Below are positions 15,503-25,390 of a stretch of 64,000 bases of DNA, in pieces. Location: assembly GCF_947496985.1 (NCBI RefSeq), contig NZ_CANMEZ010000003.1, positions 434,001 through 498,000 of the forward strand. The letters run 5' to 3'. Position 1 is the first letter of the stretch; the number at the start of each line of letters is the position of its first letter. A program made the position numbers and the translations under genes. Under the pieces are notes generated by a model. That model did no database searches. It was not told the DNA's origin and saw only the letters and a list, made by a program, of their open reading frames with translations. This DNA comes from an uncultured Kordia sp. (GTDB taxonomy: Bacteria; Bacteroidota; Bacteroidia; Flavobacteriales; Flavobacteriaceae).

Positions 15503-18283
15503 TTACAATTTCTCTTTCAAATACTTTCCTGTAAAGGAAGCTTTGTTTTTAATGATTTCTTCTGGCGTTCCATATGCAACAAGTGTTCCGCCATTTTTTC
15601 CACCACCAGGACCTAAATCAATAATGTGATCTGCACATTTGATCAATTCAATATTATGTTCAACCACTATAATAGAATGTCCTTTTTCAATTAAAGCATC
15701 AAATGATTTCAATAACTTTTTAATATCATGAAAATGCAATCCAGTTGTTGGTTCATCAAATATGAACAATGCCTTCTCTTTTGTAGTTCCTTTTACTAAA
15801 AATGATGCAAGTTTAATACGCTGTGCTTCTCCACCAGAAAGCGTTGAAGAACTTTGCCCAAGTGTTACATAACCTAAACCAACATCTTGAAGAGGTTTTA
15901 ACTTTCGATAAATTTTCTTTTGCTCATGTTTTGTAAAGAAATCCATAGCATCATCAATCGTCATGGTTAAAATGTCGTCGATGTTTTTATCTTGAAAAGT
16001 AACTTCTAATACTTCTTTCTTGAAGCGTTTTCCATTACAAGTTTCACATTCCAAATGCACATCTGCCATAAACTGCATTTCAATAGTTACTTGTCCTTCA
16101 CCTTTGCAAGTTTCACAACGTCCACCATCTACATTAAAGGAAAAATGTTTGGTTTTGTAATTACGAATGTTTGATAATTTCTGACTAGCATACAACGCAC
16201 GAATATCATCATATGCTTTTATGTACGTTACAGGATTTGAACGAGAAGAACGCCCAATAGGATTCTGATCGACAAATTCAATATGTTTAACGTTACTATA
16301 TTTTCCTTCTAATTTTGTGAATTGCCCCGCTTTTTCCCCATATCCGCCTGTTTCTTTCAACATAGAAGGATATAAAATCTTTTTTACTAGCGAACTCTTT
16401 CCGCTTCCAGAAACACCAGTAACAACCGTAAGCATGTTTAATGGAAACGTAACATCTATATTTTTTAAATTATTTTCACGAGAACCAACAACTTTTATGA
16501 ACTGATTTGAAGTTCTACGTGTAGAAGGAACTTCAATTTGAATAGTTTTGTTGAGGTATTTTGCAGTTAAGGAATCTGCTTTTAAAATGGTAGGATAATC
16601 ACCAAAAGCAACTACATGTCCACCATGTGTCCCAGCTTCAGGGCCAATATCAATAATTTCATCAGCAGCTTGCATAATGTCTTCATCATGCTCTACAACA
16701 ATAACGGTATTTCCTAAATCGCGCAAGGAAAGTAATACTTGAATCAAGCGTTCACTATCTTTTGGATGTAGCCCAATACTAGGTTCATCCAATATATACA
16801 TAGAACCAACCAAGCTACTTCCAAGTGAAGTTGCTAGATTGATTCGTTGTGATTCTCCTCCAGAAAGTGAATTCGATTTACGATTTAAGGTCAAATAATC
16901 TAGTCCAACATTCGTTAAAAATGTCAAACGGTTTTTAATTTCTTTTAATAAACGTTTAGCAATATTTTCGTCGTGTTCACTTAGTTTTAATTCATCAAAG
17001 AAAACAATCAATTCATTTAATGGTAGCACAACTAAATCTGTAATTGTTTTTCCGCCAATTTTCACATAATTAGCTTCTTGACGAAGTCGTTTTCCTTCAC
17101 AAGTGGCGCATTTTGTTTTCCCACGGTAACGTGATAACATGACACGATTCTGAATTTTATAACTTTTCTCTTCTAAAAATGAAAAGAATTGATGCAATCC
17201 TTCAAAATATTTATTTCCTTCCCAAACCAGTTTTTTATGTTCATCAGTCAATTCAAACCAAGGTTTGTGAATAGGGAAATCAAAATGATACGCATTATTT
17301 ACCAATTGATCTCTGTACCAACTCATGCTTTCTCCGCGCCAAGGAAAAATAGCATTTTCATATACAGAAAGTCCAGTATTAGGAATAACTAAATCTGCGT
17401 CAATTCCAATAACATCACCATATCCTTCACATTTTGGACAGGCTCCATATGGATTGTTAAAACTGAATAAATGTACATTTGGTTCGAGGAATTTCATACC
17501 ATCTAACTCAAACTTATTACTAAAATGGACACTTTTCTGATCGTTTACAGTTTCTATGTAACATTCTCCTTTTCCTTCAAAAAATGCAGTTTGAACCGCA
17601 TCTGCTAAACGATTGAAAAAATCTTCATCATGACTCACCACAATACGATCTATAACCAAAGAAAATGCTTCCGAAAAATCTTCATTAATTTCATCAATTC
17701 GGACAATTTCATTGTTCTTTTTAATACGTGCATATCCTTGTTGTGCTAATACTTTAATTGTATGAAAAGCACTTCTTCCTTCTGGAACAGTCACAGGAGC
17801 TAATAATAGAAGTTTGCTACGTTCGTCAAACTTTTTTACATAATTAATAACATCTGTAACGGTATGCTTTTTTACTTCTTCACCAGAAATAGGAGAGACC
17901 GTTTTTCCAATTCGTGCAAATAATAATTTTAAATAATCATAAATTTCGGTAGTTGTTCCAACAGACGAACGTGGATTGGTAGAGTTTACTTTTTGCTCAA
18001 TAGCAATTGCGGGAGCAATTCCTTTAATGTAATCTACTTTGGGTTTGTGTAAACGTCCTAAAAACTGTCGCGCATACGAAGAAAGACTTTCTACATAACG
18101 TCGTTGTCCTTCTGCATATAAGGTGTCAAAAGCCAAACTTGATTTTCCAGAACCCGAAAGTCCTGTAATTACAACCAATTTATTTCGTGGAATTACTACA
18201 TCAATATTTTTTAAATTATGCAGTTTTGCACCTTTAATAATGATGTTTTCTTTTGGATTTACAGTAGCGAGATCTTGTGTCAT
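15503..18283 (-). CDS. uvrA: Excinuclease ABC subunit A
   Basis: 926 residues, close to the family norm. UvrA is the DNA-damage sensing ATPase of nucleotide excision repair. Both ATPase halves are complete: Walker [10 protein letters not shown] and GVSGSGKSS, signatures [12 protein letters not shown] and [12 protein letters not shown]. The zinc modules are visible as [18 protein letters not shown] and [10 protein letters not shown] ... CETCNGKR. A -7 element (TATCTTTG) lies just upstream. No uvrB or uvrC is in the window. Confidence 0.97.
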   Translation of the reverse strand: MTQDLATVNPKENIIIKGAKLHNLKNIDVVIPRNKLVVITGLSGSGKSSLAFDTLYAEGQRRYVESLSSYARQFLGRLHKPKVDYIKGIAPAIAIEQKVNSTNPRSSVGTTTEIYDYLKLLFARIGKTVSPISGEEVKKHTVTDVINYVKKFDERSKLLLLAPVTVPEGRSAFHTIKVLAQQGYARIKKNNEIVRIDEINEDFSEAFSLVIDRIVVSHDEDFFNRLADAVQTAFFEGKGECYIETVNDQKSVHFSNKFELDGMKFLEPNVHLFSFNNPYGACPKCEGYGDVIGIDADLVIPNTGLSVYENAIFPWRGESMSWYRDQLVNNAYHFDFPIHKPWFELTDEHKKLVWEGNKYFEGLHQFFSFLEEKSYKIQNRVMLSRYRGKTKCATCEGKRLRQEANYVKIGGKTITDLVVLPLNELIVFFDELKLSEHDENIAKRLLKEIKNRLTFLTNVGLDYLTLNRKSNSLSGGESQRINLATSLGSSLVGSMYILDEPSIGLHPKDSERLIQVLLSLRDLGNTVIVVEHDEDIMQAADEIIDIGPEAGTHGGHVVAFGDYPTILKADSLTAKYLNKTIQIEVPSTRRTSNQFIKVVGSRENNLKNIDVTFPLNMLTVVTGVSGSGKSSLVKKILYPSMLKETGGYGEKAGQFTKLEGKYSNVKHIEFVDQNPIGRSSRSNPVTYIKAYDDIRALYASQKLSNIRNYKTKHFSFNVDGGRCETCKGEGQVTIEMQFMADVHLECETCNGKRFKKEVLEVTFQDKNIDDILTMTIDDAMDFFTKHEQKKIYRKLKPLQDVGLGYVTLGQSSSTLSGGEAQRIKLASFLVKGTTKEKALFIFDEPTTGLHFHDIKKLLKSFDALIEKGHSIIVVEHNIELIKCADHIIDLGPGGGKNGGTLVAYGTPEEIIKNKASFTGKYLKEKL

Positions 18284-18300
18284 TGGAAAAAAAATAATTG

Positions 18301-18308
18301 CAAAGATA
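18301..18308 (-). promoter_or_regulatory. -7 element of uvrA promoter
   Basis: The minus strand reads TATCTTTG, matching TAnnTTTG, 17 nt before the uvrA start codon. Confidence 0.55.
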
Positions 18309-18447
18309 CTGCTTTTAATACTCGAATTAAAATGAATTTACAGCAAAGAATATCATAAATTGAACGTAGAATAGGGAAGAAGGGTTCATAGAAAATGGCG
18401 TTTCAAGTCAATAAATTCAAGCTAAATGTTAAAATATTGAATTTTAT

Positions 18448-18479
18448 TTGCATTTCTTTAACGATTCTTACTATATTTG
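18448..18479 (+). promoter_or_regulatory. Promoter of the ECF-type sigma gene
   Basis: TTG at 18448-18450 and TATATTTG at 18472-18479 are spaced by 21 nt, a good flavobacterial promoter. It implies a leader of about 105 nt before the ATG. The rest of the 308-nt gap between uvrA and this gene shows no ORF. Confidence 0.65.
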
Positions 18480-18591
18480 AGTTCATTAATTCAAACTACA
18501 AAAACATCTGCGTATAGCTAAAAATTACTTTTTTAAAAAATAAATAGATTTTATCAGCCTCGATAATTATCAAAGTATAAAAAGTAATGCT

Positions 18592-19173
18592 ATGGAACAG
18601 ATTCTGCAAGATTCAGTATTGGTATCTAATTACATCAAAGGTGACGAATGCGCACTTGGCGTATTAATTGAACGTCACAAACAACGTATATATAGTTTTA
18701 TATATTCAAAAGTTCTGAATAGAGATATTACAGAAGACATTTTCCAAGACACTTTTATCAAAGTGATCAGAACGCTAAAAAAAGGAAATTATAATGAAGA
18801 AGGTAAATTTTTACCTTGGGTTATGCGTATTTCTCATAATTTGGTAATTGATCATTTTAGAAAGAATAATAGAATGCCTAAGTATGACAATAATGGTGAT
18901 TTTAATATTTTTTCTGTGTTAAGTGATACAGATTTAAATGCGGAGAAAAAAATCATTAAAAATCAGGTAGAACGTGATGTTCGCAGACTAGTTGATGAAT
19001 TACCATCAGACCAAAAAGAGGTATTATTGATGCGTATGTATCAAGATTTAAGCTTTAAAGAAATTTCAGAAAAAACAGGCGTAAGTATCAATACAGCATT
19101 GGGAAGAATGCGTTATGCATTGATTAATTTACGAAAAGTTATAGATAAGCATAATATAGTTTTAACAAATTAA
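18592..19173 (+). CDS. ECF-type RNA polymerase sigma factor
   Basis: 193 residues. Region 2 is visible as ITEDIFQDTFIKVIRTL and LPWVMRISHNLVIDHFRKNN. Region 4 is LPSDQKEVLLMRMYQDLSFK followed by EISEKTGVSINTALGRMRYA, a helix-turn-helix. There is no adjacent anti-sigma factor with a zinc or membrane domain; instead a 47-residue ORF follows. This constitutive-looking arrangement, and the close match to group-I-like flavobacterial ECF factors, leaves its regulon unknown. Confidence 0.9.
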   Translation: MEQILQDSVLVSNYIKGDECALGVLIERHKQRIYSFIYSKVLNRDITEDIFQDTFIKVIRTLKKGNYNEEGKFLPWVMRISHNLVIDHFRKNNRMPKYDNNGDFNIFSVLSDTDLNAEKKIIKNQVERDVRRLVDELPSDQKEVLLMRMYQDLSFKEISEKTGVSINTALGRMRYALINLRKVIDKHNIVLTN

Positions 19174-19224
19174 TACAATAAAATATATTTCTGTGCGTTG
19201 TATTTTAAATATAAAAACCGACGT

Positions 19225-19368
19225 ATGGCAAAAAATTACACTAAGAGTTCATCTGAAATGAAAAAAATGTTGCCTAAAAAGGAAACAATTAGTTTCTTAT
19301 TGAACTATTCAAAGGCTTTAAGTGTTATTAATTACAAAAGGATGAAGTTTGAAACGCTTCTCAACTAA
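19225..19368 (+). CDS. Conserved-looking 47-residue protein downstream of the sigma gene
   Basis: MAKNYTKSSSEMKKMLPKKE, a FLLNYSKALSVI segment and the ending KRMKFETLLN. It lies 51 nt after the sigma gene on the same strand and ends just before a terminator, so the two are likely cotranscribed. The FLLNYSKALSV...KFETLLN end looks like a motif I recall from flavobacterial small proteins. It could be a partner or antagonist of the sigma factor, but that is inference. Confidence 0.65.
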   Translation: MAKNYTKSSSEMKKMLPKKETISFLLNYSKALSVINYKRMKFETLLN

Positions 19369-19375
19369 ACTTTGG

Positions 19376-19405
19376 AAAAAGACTCGTTAGCTGCGAGTCT
19401 TTTTA
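19376..19405. terminator. Bidirectional terminator
   Basis: A stem AAAGACTCG / CGAGTCTTT is bordered by A- and T-runs. It ends the sigma operon and overlaps the end of the convergent nth gene. Confidence 0.85.
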
Positions 19406-20052
19406 GCTTTTAAATAATCGTTAATTACCGTTTTTCTACCAATAGTTTTGGTAATAATGTCATTGTCTAAGTTCCAACCGCGTGCTGGGCAGTATTCTCT
19501 ACCGTACCATATAATTTGTAAGTGTAAATCGTTCCATTTTTCTTTTGGAAACAACCGTTTTGCATCTCTTTCTGTTTGAACTACATTTTTTCCATTAGTT
19601 AAATTCCAACGATACATTAATCTGTGAATGTGTGTATCTACAGGAAAAGCAGGAATTCCGAAAGCCTGACTAATCACAACACTGGCTGTTTTATGTCCAA
19701 CAGCAGGCAATTCTTCCAATGCTTCTAAGGTTTTAGGAACCTTACCATTATGTTTATTAATCAAAATATGTGATAAACCGTGAATTCCCTTCGATTTCAT
19801 AGGCGATAACCCAACAGGTCTGATAATATCTCTAATTTCTTCTACAGAAAGTTTAATCATATCATACGGATTGTCTGCTTTTGCGAATAGTAACGGTGTA
19901 ATTTGATTAACGCGTACATCTGTACTTTGTGCAGACATCAACACAGCAATAAGTAGGGTATATGGATCTTTATGATCTAATGGAATTGGAATCTCAGGAT
20001 ATATATTTTCAAGTGTATCAATTACAAACTGAACCTTTTCTTGTTTGGTCAT
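19387..20052 (-). CDS. nth: Endonuclease III-like DNA glycosylase without Fe-S ligands
   Basis: 221 residues. The helix-hairpin-helix motif with catalytic Lys (LPAVGHKTASVV) and the catalytic Asp (FPVDTHIHRL) are both present, so glycosylase/AP-lyase activity on oxidised pyrimidines is expected. The C-terminal C-x6-C-x2-C-x5-C cluster of classical Nth is missing: only one Cys remains (EYCPARGWNLDND). Cluster-less Nth proteins are known in other lineages. It is divergent from bcp with 46 nt between start codons. Confidence 0.92.
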   Translation of the reverse strand: MTKQEKVQFVIDTLENIYPEIPIPLDHKDPYTLLIAVLMSAQSTDVRVNQITPLLFAKADNPYDMIKLSVEEIRDIIRPVGLSPMKSKGIHGLSHILINKHNGKVPKTLEALEELPAVGHKTASVVISQAFGIPAFPVDTHIHRLMYRWNLTNGKNVVQTERDAKRLFPKEKWNDLHLQIIWYGREYCPARGWNLDNDIITKTIGRKTVINDYLKAKKTRS

Positions 20053-20098
20053 TTTTCAGTATTTTTACACAAAAATAACCAATAAATTATTGAAAGCT

Positions 20099-20560
20099 AT
20101 GAATACCTTAAAAACTGGAGATAAAGTACCTAATTTCACTGTGAATGATCAAGATGGAAACGCAATTTCTTTAACGGATTATGTTGGAAAAAAATTAATT
20201 GTTTTCTTTTACCCAAAAGCAAGTACACCAGGTTGTACAGCTGAAGCGTGTAATTTGAGAGATAATTATGCAGAATTACAAAGCAAAGGATTTGAATTAT
20301 TAGGTGTAAGTGCTGATTCTGAAAAAAGACAAACAAATTTTAAAAATAAATACGAGTTTCCTTTTCCACTACTAGCTGATGAAAACAAAGAGGTTATTGA
20401 AGCTTTTGGTGTTTGGGGCGAAAAGAAATTTATGGGAAAAATATATGATGGAATTCACCGTAAAACGTTCTTAGTGAATAAGAAAGGTATTGTTGATCAC
20501 GTGATTGATAAAGTGAAAACAAAAGATCACGCAGCTCAGATTTTAGAGTTGATAAACTAA
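20099..20560 (+). CDS. bcp: Thioredoxin-dependent peroxiredoxin, BCP type
   Basis: 153 residues from the ATG at 20099 (MNTLKTGDKVPNFTVNDQDG). The peroxidatic Cys lies in STPGCTAEAC and a second Cys follows five residues later, the atypical two-Cys arrangement of BCP. It reduces hydroperoxides using thioredoxin in the cytoplasm. The longer open frame upstream would overlap the nth promoter region. A terminator follows. Confidence 0.95.
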   Translation: MNTLKTGDKVPNFTVNDQDGNAISLTDYVGKKLIVFFYPKASTPGCTAEACNLRDNYAELQSKGFELLGVSADSEKRQTNFKNKYEFPFPLLADENKEVIEAFGVWGEKKFMGKIYDGIHRKTFLVNKKGIVDHVIDKVKTKDHAAQILELIN

Positions 20561-20619
20561 TTTGAAGATTTTGAAAATGTTTTGATTTGATAATGCTTTA
20601 GATCACATTTATAAGATAT

Positions 20620-20657
20620 AACAGACTTTACAATTTCTTTGTGGAGTCTGTTTTTTT
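20620..20657 (+). terminator. Terminator after bcp
   Basis: A stem AACAGACTTTACAA / TTGTGGAGTCTGTT (imperfect) is followed by seven T residues. Confidence 0.8.
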
Positions 20658-20723
20658 ATGATGTAAATAATTAAAAGTCTATATCTTAAAAATGAAACGA
20701 TTTAACTTCTCAGTTCTAATTCT

Positions 20724-21206
20724 TTATTTTAACTCAATAAAATCCAACTCTAATTGAAATGATTCCTGTTTTCTATTAGCAATCAAAAAACCGAGTTCTT
20801 CAAAAGTAGTTGCTGAGAAATTTCCAATATCTAACGTACGACCACGGAAACTCGGATATAAACTATTTAGTGGAATTTCGATTGTTTCCCAATCGCCAGA
20901 AGTTTCAAATGTAGTCATGAATGTATGGCGATCTTTTTGCTGTTGTTTGATACGGAATTTATAGGTTTTTCCGTCACCTTTCAAACGAATTACTAGTGTC
21001 GTTTTCTCTCTAATATCAGTTATACCAATTCCATAACGAAGTGATGTAAAACCACCATTGTTTTCAAGTGTAACTATGCCGTGGAAAATAGCATTTCCTT
21101 GTTCATTTATATAAAATCCTCCTTGCGATAATCCACCCATAGCGCCATCATTGACAATATACCAGTTGGAAATATCACTTTTAAGAGAAAAATCAAATAG
21201 CTTCAT
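20724..21206 (-). CDS. CIA30 family protein
   Basis: 160 residues forming one CIA30 (complex I intermediate-associated protein 30) beta-sandwich. The typical DxSxWYIVNDGAMGG opening, GGFTSLR, FRIKQQQKDRHTF and the closing FELDFIELK-like strand are visible. Bacterial members have no proven link to complex I; the fold is galactose-binding-like. No signal peptide. Monocistronic. Confidence 0.85.
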   Translation of the reverse strand: MKLFDFSLKSDISNWYIVNDGAMGGLSQGGFYINEQGNAIFHGIVTLENNGGFTSLRYGIGITDIREKTTLVIRLKGDGKTYKFRIKQQQKDRHTFMTTFETSGDWETIEIPLNSLYPSFRGRTLDIGNFSATTFEELGFLIANRKQESFQLELDFIELK

Positions 21207-21237
21207 TGTTATATGTTACGATTTAATACATGGCATA

Positions 21238-21265
21238 AAAAAAGCTCCTATTTAGGAGCTTTTTA
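21238..21265 (-). terminator. Terminator of the gene ending at 21271
   Basis: A stem AAAAGCTCCTA / TAGGAGCTTTT is flanked by A- and T-runs. The minus-strand orientation places it just after the 487-residue gene. Confidence 0.85.
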
Positions 21266-21270
21266 ATATA

Positions 21271-22734
21271 TTATTTATTTTCTATCAATTCGTTTTCATT
21301 TTGTTGTAAATACCCGAATAATTTTTTCTCTTTAATGATTTGTGCAACACCATCTGGCAACATGCGTTCCCAGCCTTCTTCATTATCAGCAATCATTTTT
21401 AATACTTTTCTAGAGAAAATATCTAGAATATTATTGTCAAAATCAAAAATATCAACAACTTTTCCATTGTACTTAAAGAATTTGTATAATTCTTTCATAC
21501 GTGGATGTACTTTTAAGTTGTTGCTATTCACTAATTCACCAGTTTCCTTACGTCTCATAGGATATAAGTATACTTTTAAATCTTTGTAGAATAATTTCCC
21601 AAAAGCTTCTAAAATTCCTCCACTTACGTGACGATAATACTTTTCATCAAAGATATCCACTAAGTTATTTACACCCATAGTCAATGCCATACGTTCTTTT
21701 GTATAGTTTGAGAAGTAATCAACTAAGCGATAGTATTCTTTAAAGTTAGAAATCATAACTGTTTGCCCAAGCGAACCTAGCAATTGTGCTCTGTCCATGA
21801 AATCTTGTTCATCAATTTCTCCTTCTGCACGTAAATTGGAAAGTGTAATTTCAAACAGTACGACTGTTTTTTCTTCTTCTACTTTATTTTCTCTAATAAA
21901 GATATCATATGACTTTTGAAACATGTCCATGTTTACTTTAGTCACAGGACGAAAACTTCCACGAAGTGCTAATACATTCTTTTTGTATAGCAATCTTGCA
22001 GGAAGAATATTGTTTCCATCAGGTCCAAAAATAACAGCTTCTGTCATTCCGTTCTTTAACAACTGTAAACTCATTAAACGGTTGTCAACTTTGTCAAACT
22101 GTGGTCCTGAAAAGTTAATGGTATCAATTTCTATTTTATCTTTATCAATATGATCGTAAAGATATTTTAATAGATTTTTTGGATTGTTGTATTTATAAAA
22201 AGCACCGTGAATAAGGTTTACACCCATAATTCCTAGTGTCTCTTGCTGTAGTTTGGCATCATTTTCATGGAAGCGAACATGTAGAATAATTTCGTTGTAT
22301 TCTTGATCAGCATCAATTTGATACTTAATTCCCATCCAACCATGACCTTTGTATTTTTTAGCAAAGTCAATAGTTGCTACCGTATTGGCAAAACAGAAAA
22401 ACATTTTATCAGGATGCTTTTCACGTGTAATACGATCTTCTAATAATGACATTTCATGAGAAAGCATTTTCTTTAAACGAGCTTCCGTAACATAACGTCT
22501 ATCGTTTTCAACACCATAAATGGCATCACTAAAATCTTTGTCATATGCACTCATTGCTTTTGCAATTGTTCCAGATGCTCCTCCAGATCTGAAAAAATGA
22601 CGAACAGTTTCTTGTCCGGCTCCAATTTCTGCAAATGTACCGTAGATTTGGCTGTTTAAGTTTATTCGTAAAGCTTTCGCTTTGATGGAAGGGACGTTTT
22701 CTAAGTTTGTATCACCTTTATAGACAATAGCCAT
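21271..22734 (-). CDS. Large conserved Bacteroidetes protein of unknown function
   Basis: 487 residues from MAIVYKGDTNLENVPSIKAK. The N-terminal third is very conserved-looking (IYGTFAEIGAGQETVRHFFR, GGASGTIAKAMSAYDKD). I recall homologues in flavobacteria carrying inconsistent names such as nicotinate-nucleotide adenylyltransferase or TonB-dependent receptor; no HxGH adenylyltransferase motif or barrel is visible here, so those names are not supported. It is soluble with no signal peptide. The start is chosen because the -7 element at 22758-22765 lies downstream of the longer alternative start. Confidence 0.75.
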   Translation of the reverse strand: MAIVYKGDTNLENVPSIKAKALRINLNSQIYGTFAEIGAGQETVRHFFRSGGASGTIAKAMSAYDKDFSDAIYGVENDRRYVTEARLKKMLSHEMSLLEDRITREKHPDKMFFCFANTVATIDFAKKYKGHGWMGIKYQIDADQEYNEIILHVRFHENDAKLQQETLGIMGVNLIHGAFYKYNNPKNLLKYLYDHIDKDKIEIDTINFSGPQFDKVDNRLMSLQLLKNGMTEAVIFGPDGNNILPARLLYKKNVLALRGSFRPVTKVNMDMFQKSYDIFIRENKVEEEKTVVLFEITLSNLRAEGEIDEQDFMDRAQLLGSLGQTVMISNFKEYYRLVDYFSNYTKERMALTMGVNNLVDIFDEKYYRHVSGGILEAFGKLFYKDLKVYLYPMRRKETGELVNSNNLKVHPRMKELYKFFKYNGKVVDIFDFDNNILDIFSRKVLKMIADNEEGWERMLPDGVAQIIKEKKLFGYLQQNENELIENK

Positions 22735-22757
22735 GAGTAGTTTGAATTTGTTTGATG

Positions 22758-22765
22758 CAAAAATA
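22758..22765 (-). promoter_or_regulatory. -7 element that fixes the start of the 487-residue gene
   Basis: The minus strand reads TATTTTTG (TAnnTTTG). Transcription would begin near 22752, which excludes the in-frame start at 22770 and leaves the ATG at 22734. Confidence 0.6.
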
Positions 22766-22897
22766 AACAATCCTTATTTTTTTGAATGCATTATTTCGGG
22801 TTTTTTGTTAAATAATAAGTTAAATTTGAATAATGATCGATGAATTGAACACATCTATCTAAAAAAGCACCTGATTTTTAACAAACTACCATAGTTT

Positions 22898-23668
22898 ATG
22901 ATAACAGTTACTTTTCTTGGAACAGGAACTTCACAAGGAATTCCTATTATTGGAAGCGATCATCCTGTATGTTTAAGCACTGATTCTCGCGATAAACGCC
23001 TCCGTGTTTCTGTGTTGATTTCTTGGAAAGATGCAACTTATGTGATTGACTGCGGTCCCGATTTTCGTCAGCAAATGTTGCGCGCAAATTGCAATTATAT
23101 TGATGGGATTTTATTTACACATGAACATGCAGATCATACAGCAGGATTAGATGATATTCGTCCTTTTTATTTCCGTCAAGGTGATATTGATATGTATGCG
23201 CATAAACGTGTATTTGGAGAATTACAAAGACGTTTTGATTATATCTTTGCAACAGAGAATAAATATCCAGGAGCGCCAGGTGTAATTCAACATGAAGTTA
23301 TAAATCATGAGTCATTTACTTTAAAAGGTGTTACAGTAACGCCTATCAACGCATTTCATTATAAATTACAAGTTTTTGGCTATCGTTTTAATGATTTTGC
23401 ATATTTGACAGATGTTAAAACAGTAGAATCAGCTGAAAGACCCAAATTGAAAGGTTTGAAGGTTTTAGTAATCAATGCATTGCGAATTCAAGAACATATT
23501 TCACATTTTTCACTAGAAGAAGCGTTGGAGTTTATTGAAGAAATTCAACCAGAAAAAGCATATTTGACACATATTAGTCATTTGTTAGGTTTTCATGAAG
23601 AAGTTTCCAAAACATTACCAAAAAATGTATTTTTGGCGTACGATACACTCACAATTAACGTTATCTAA
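22898..23668 (+). CDS. PhnP-like metallo-beta-lactamase-fold phosphodiesterase
   Basis: 256 residues. FLGTGTSQGIPIIGS at the N-terminus and the metal motif THEHADH (His75, His77, Asp79, His80) define the fold. Later ligands appear in NAFHYK, YLTDVK and LTHISHLLGF. The layout matches the PhnP/RNase Z-like group that hydrolyses cyclic phosphodiesters. No phosphonate (phn) genes are nearby, so the substrate is not known. It is probably cotranscribed with the next gene (26 nt gap). Confidence 0.85.
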   Translation: MITVTFLGTGTSQGIPIIGSDHPVCLSTDSRDKRLRVSVLISWKDATYVIDCGPDFRQQMLRANCNYIDGILFTHEHADHTAGLDDIRPFYFRQGDIDMYAHKRVFGELQRRFDYIFATENKYPGAPGVIQHEVINHESFTLKGVTVTPINAFHYKLQVFGYRFNDFAYLTDVKTVESAERPKLKGLKVLVINALRIQEHISHFSLEEALEFIEEIQPEKAYLTHISHLLGFHEEVSKTLPKNVFLAYDTLTINVI

Positions 23669-23694
23669 AATAAAGTCATAAAAATTAACCATAC

Positions 23695-24216
23695 ATGAAA
23701 AAGAGAATCTTAGGGTACGCACTTTTATTTGTCATTTTATTAGCATTGTATCAGTATGTAAATACGAATAGAATGTACGAAAAAATGAACGGAAAAATAG
23801 AAAAACTAAGAACTGAGCGTGATGAGATGTCAACACAAATACAAGCGAAAAGAGATTCTATAGATGTCTTAATTAATGAGAATCTTGATTTAAGTTATTT
23901 TACATTGAAACACAATGCAGAAGCATTAGAGTATTTTGAAAAATATCAATTTACAGATGATTTATCTCAATACATTGAAGATGTTATTTATGACAAAAAC
24001 TCTACTAAAAATGACAATCCACTAGTTCCATTTGCTGGAATGGATGGTGTTTTTGTTATTGATAAAGTAAAAGTAATTAACCATAAGTGGGCTTTATGTA
24101 GCTTTACTGATAGTGGTTATTGGGGCGAAATGATTTTGAGTTACGAAATTGACAAAGACAAAAATCTAACCTTTGAGATTGTTTCTGAAACATTGTATAA
24201 TAAATTCACAAAATAA
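23695..24216 (+). CDS. Membrane-anchored coiled-coil protein of unknown function
   Basis: 173 residues. One N-terminal membrane helix (ILGYALLFVILLALYQYV) precedes a charged heptad-like stretch at about 28-65 (KIEKLRTERDEMSTQIQAKR). The rest is a soluble domain of mixed strands (INHKWALCSFTDSGYWGEMI). No family is recognised. It ends exactly where the convergent S41 peptidase gene ends. Confidence 0.7.
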   Translation: MKKRILGYALLFVILLALYQYVNTNRMYEKMNGKIEKLRTERDEMSTQIQAKRDSIDVLINENLDLSYFTLKHNAEALEYFEKYQFTDDLSQYIEDVIYDKNSTKNDNPLVPFAGMDGVFVIDKVKVINHKWALCSFTDSGYWGEMILSYEIDKDKNLTFEIVSETLYNKFTK

Positions 24217-25290
24217 CTACTTAGAAAGATAAATCCATTTTGCGGCTTCGTCAATTACTTTTCCTTTGGTAAGTTTTCCAAAATTAAAACCTTCTATAAT
24301 TTCAATATCAGGTGTAATTCCATCTGTATGAGCAGTATAATCTGTACTCATATAATACGCTATTGCAGGATTTACAGATATATTTTGAGTAATCGCAAAC
24401 CAAGAATTAGTTGTACTAGCTCCAAAAGTTATTTCACCAAATAGTTTACAGTTTCTTTGACCTTTTAAACCACTTGCAACGGCTTCTCCAGAACTTGACG
24501 TGTATCTTCCGATAAGAATTGCAATTTTTTTATCTTCGATCTGTATGTTACAATCAATATTTGGCATGTTTTGAGTAGCATAATCATCCACATGAAGATT
24601 TCCATTGATAAGTGACCATTTCGAGTATAATGTTTTGCCATCTTTAGTGTCTCCACCTAGTTCCATATTTGGGAAAAGGACACCTAAACCAGAAAACATT
24701 GGCCACATAGTTCCGCCTATATTTGCTCTTAAATCAATTATGTATCCTTTAGGATTATGCTTGTTGAGTTCACAAATTTTGTTTCTAATCTTTATCGTAT
24801 AAGCTATATTCAAACTATCGTTACCGAAATTATTAATAATCATCGGGATTTGAATATACGCAATGGAATCATATAATATTGTGGAAACTATTTCTGTCGT
24901 TGTAATTGTCTTTTGATAAATTTCAGACATATTTGTTACATAATCTTCGTTTTCATAATCATATGAAACCTTTCTCTTTCTTTTTATAACTCCTTTGCAT
25001 TGTATTCCGTTAACCATAGCAAAACCGTGAAAATCGCCAAGTTTTGTAAACATGTATTCAATAGGTTTTTGTAATGAACTTATTGAGTCGTTATCTTGAT
25101 ACTTTGCAAAAATTTCTTCACGAAAGTTATTCCAATCGACAGTATTTGTATACAATGAATTTTCTTTTGTAATGCTAATAATAGAATCTAAAATAATGCT
25201 ATTAGCTGAACTTTCTTTTACAGAATTTATATTGTTTTTACAACTTAAAAATGATAGAGAAATGAGAGGAAACAGTAAAAAGTACTTCAT
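24217..25290 (-). CDS. S41-family peptidase lipoprotein
   Basis: 357 residues with a lipoprotein signal (ISLSFLSCKNN, Cys17). The S41 core is visible: IDLRANIGGTMWPM and the nucleophile region IGRYTSSSGEAVASGLKG (Ser 265-267). A following GEITFGAS replaces the usual GxxTFGKG, so the general-base lysine of C-terminal processing peptidases may be absent and the protein is closer to the IRBP/tricorn branch. No PDZ domain is obvious. It lies 100 nt downstream of a membrane AraC regulator on the same strand. Confidence 0.8.
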   Translation of the reverse strand: MKYFLLFPLISLSFLSCKNNINSVKESSANSIILDSIISITKENSLYTNTVDWNNFREEIFAKYQDNDSISSLQKPIEYMFTKLGDFHGFAMVNGIQCKGVIKRKRKVSYDYENEDYVTNMSEIYQKTITTTEIVSTILYDSIAYIQIPMIINNFGNDSLNIAYTIKIRNKICELNKHNPKGYIIDLRANIGGTMWPMFSGLGVLFPNMELGGDTKDGKTLYSKWSLINGNLHVDDYATQNMPNIDCNIQIEDKKIAILIGRYTSSSGEAVASGLKGQRNCKLFGEITFGASTTNSWFAITQNISVNPAIAYYMSTDYTAHTDGITPDIEIIEGFNFGKLTKGKVIDEAAKWIYLSK

Positions 25291-25390
25291 GGTGATGTGT
25301 GTATTATTTTTGACAAAACTCAGGTTTTATCACGTAATATGAAGTACATTTTTAGGCGAATAAGTTCAATATTCCGAATATTGAACCTAT

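Noticed and set aside
21271-22734. Naming the product a nicotinate-nucleotide adenylyltransferase
   Set aside because: No HxGH nucleotidyl-transfer motif was found.
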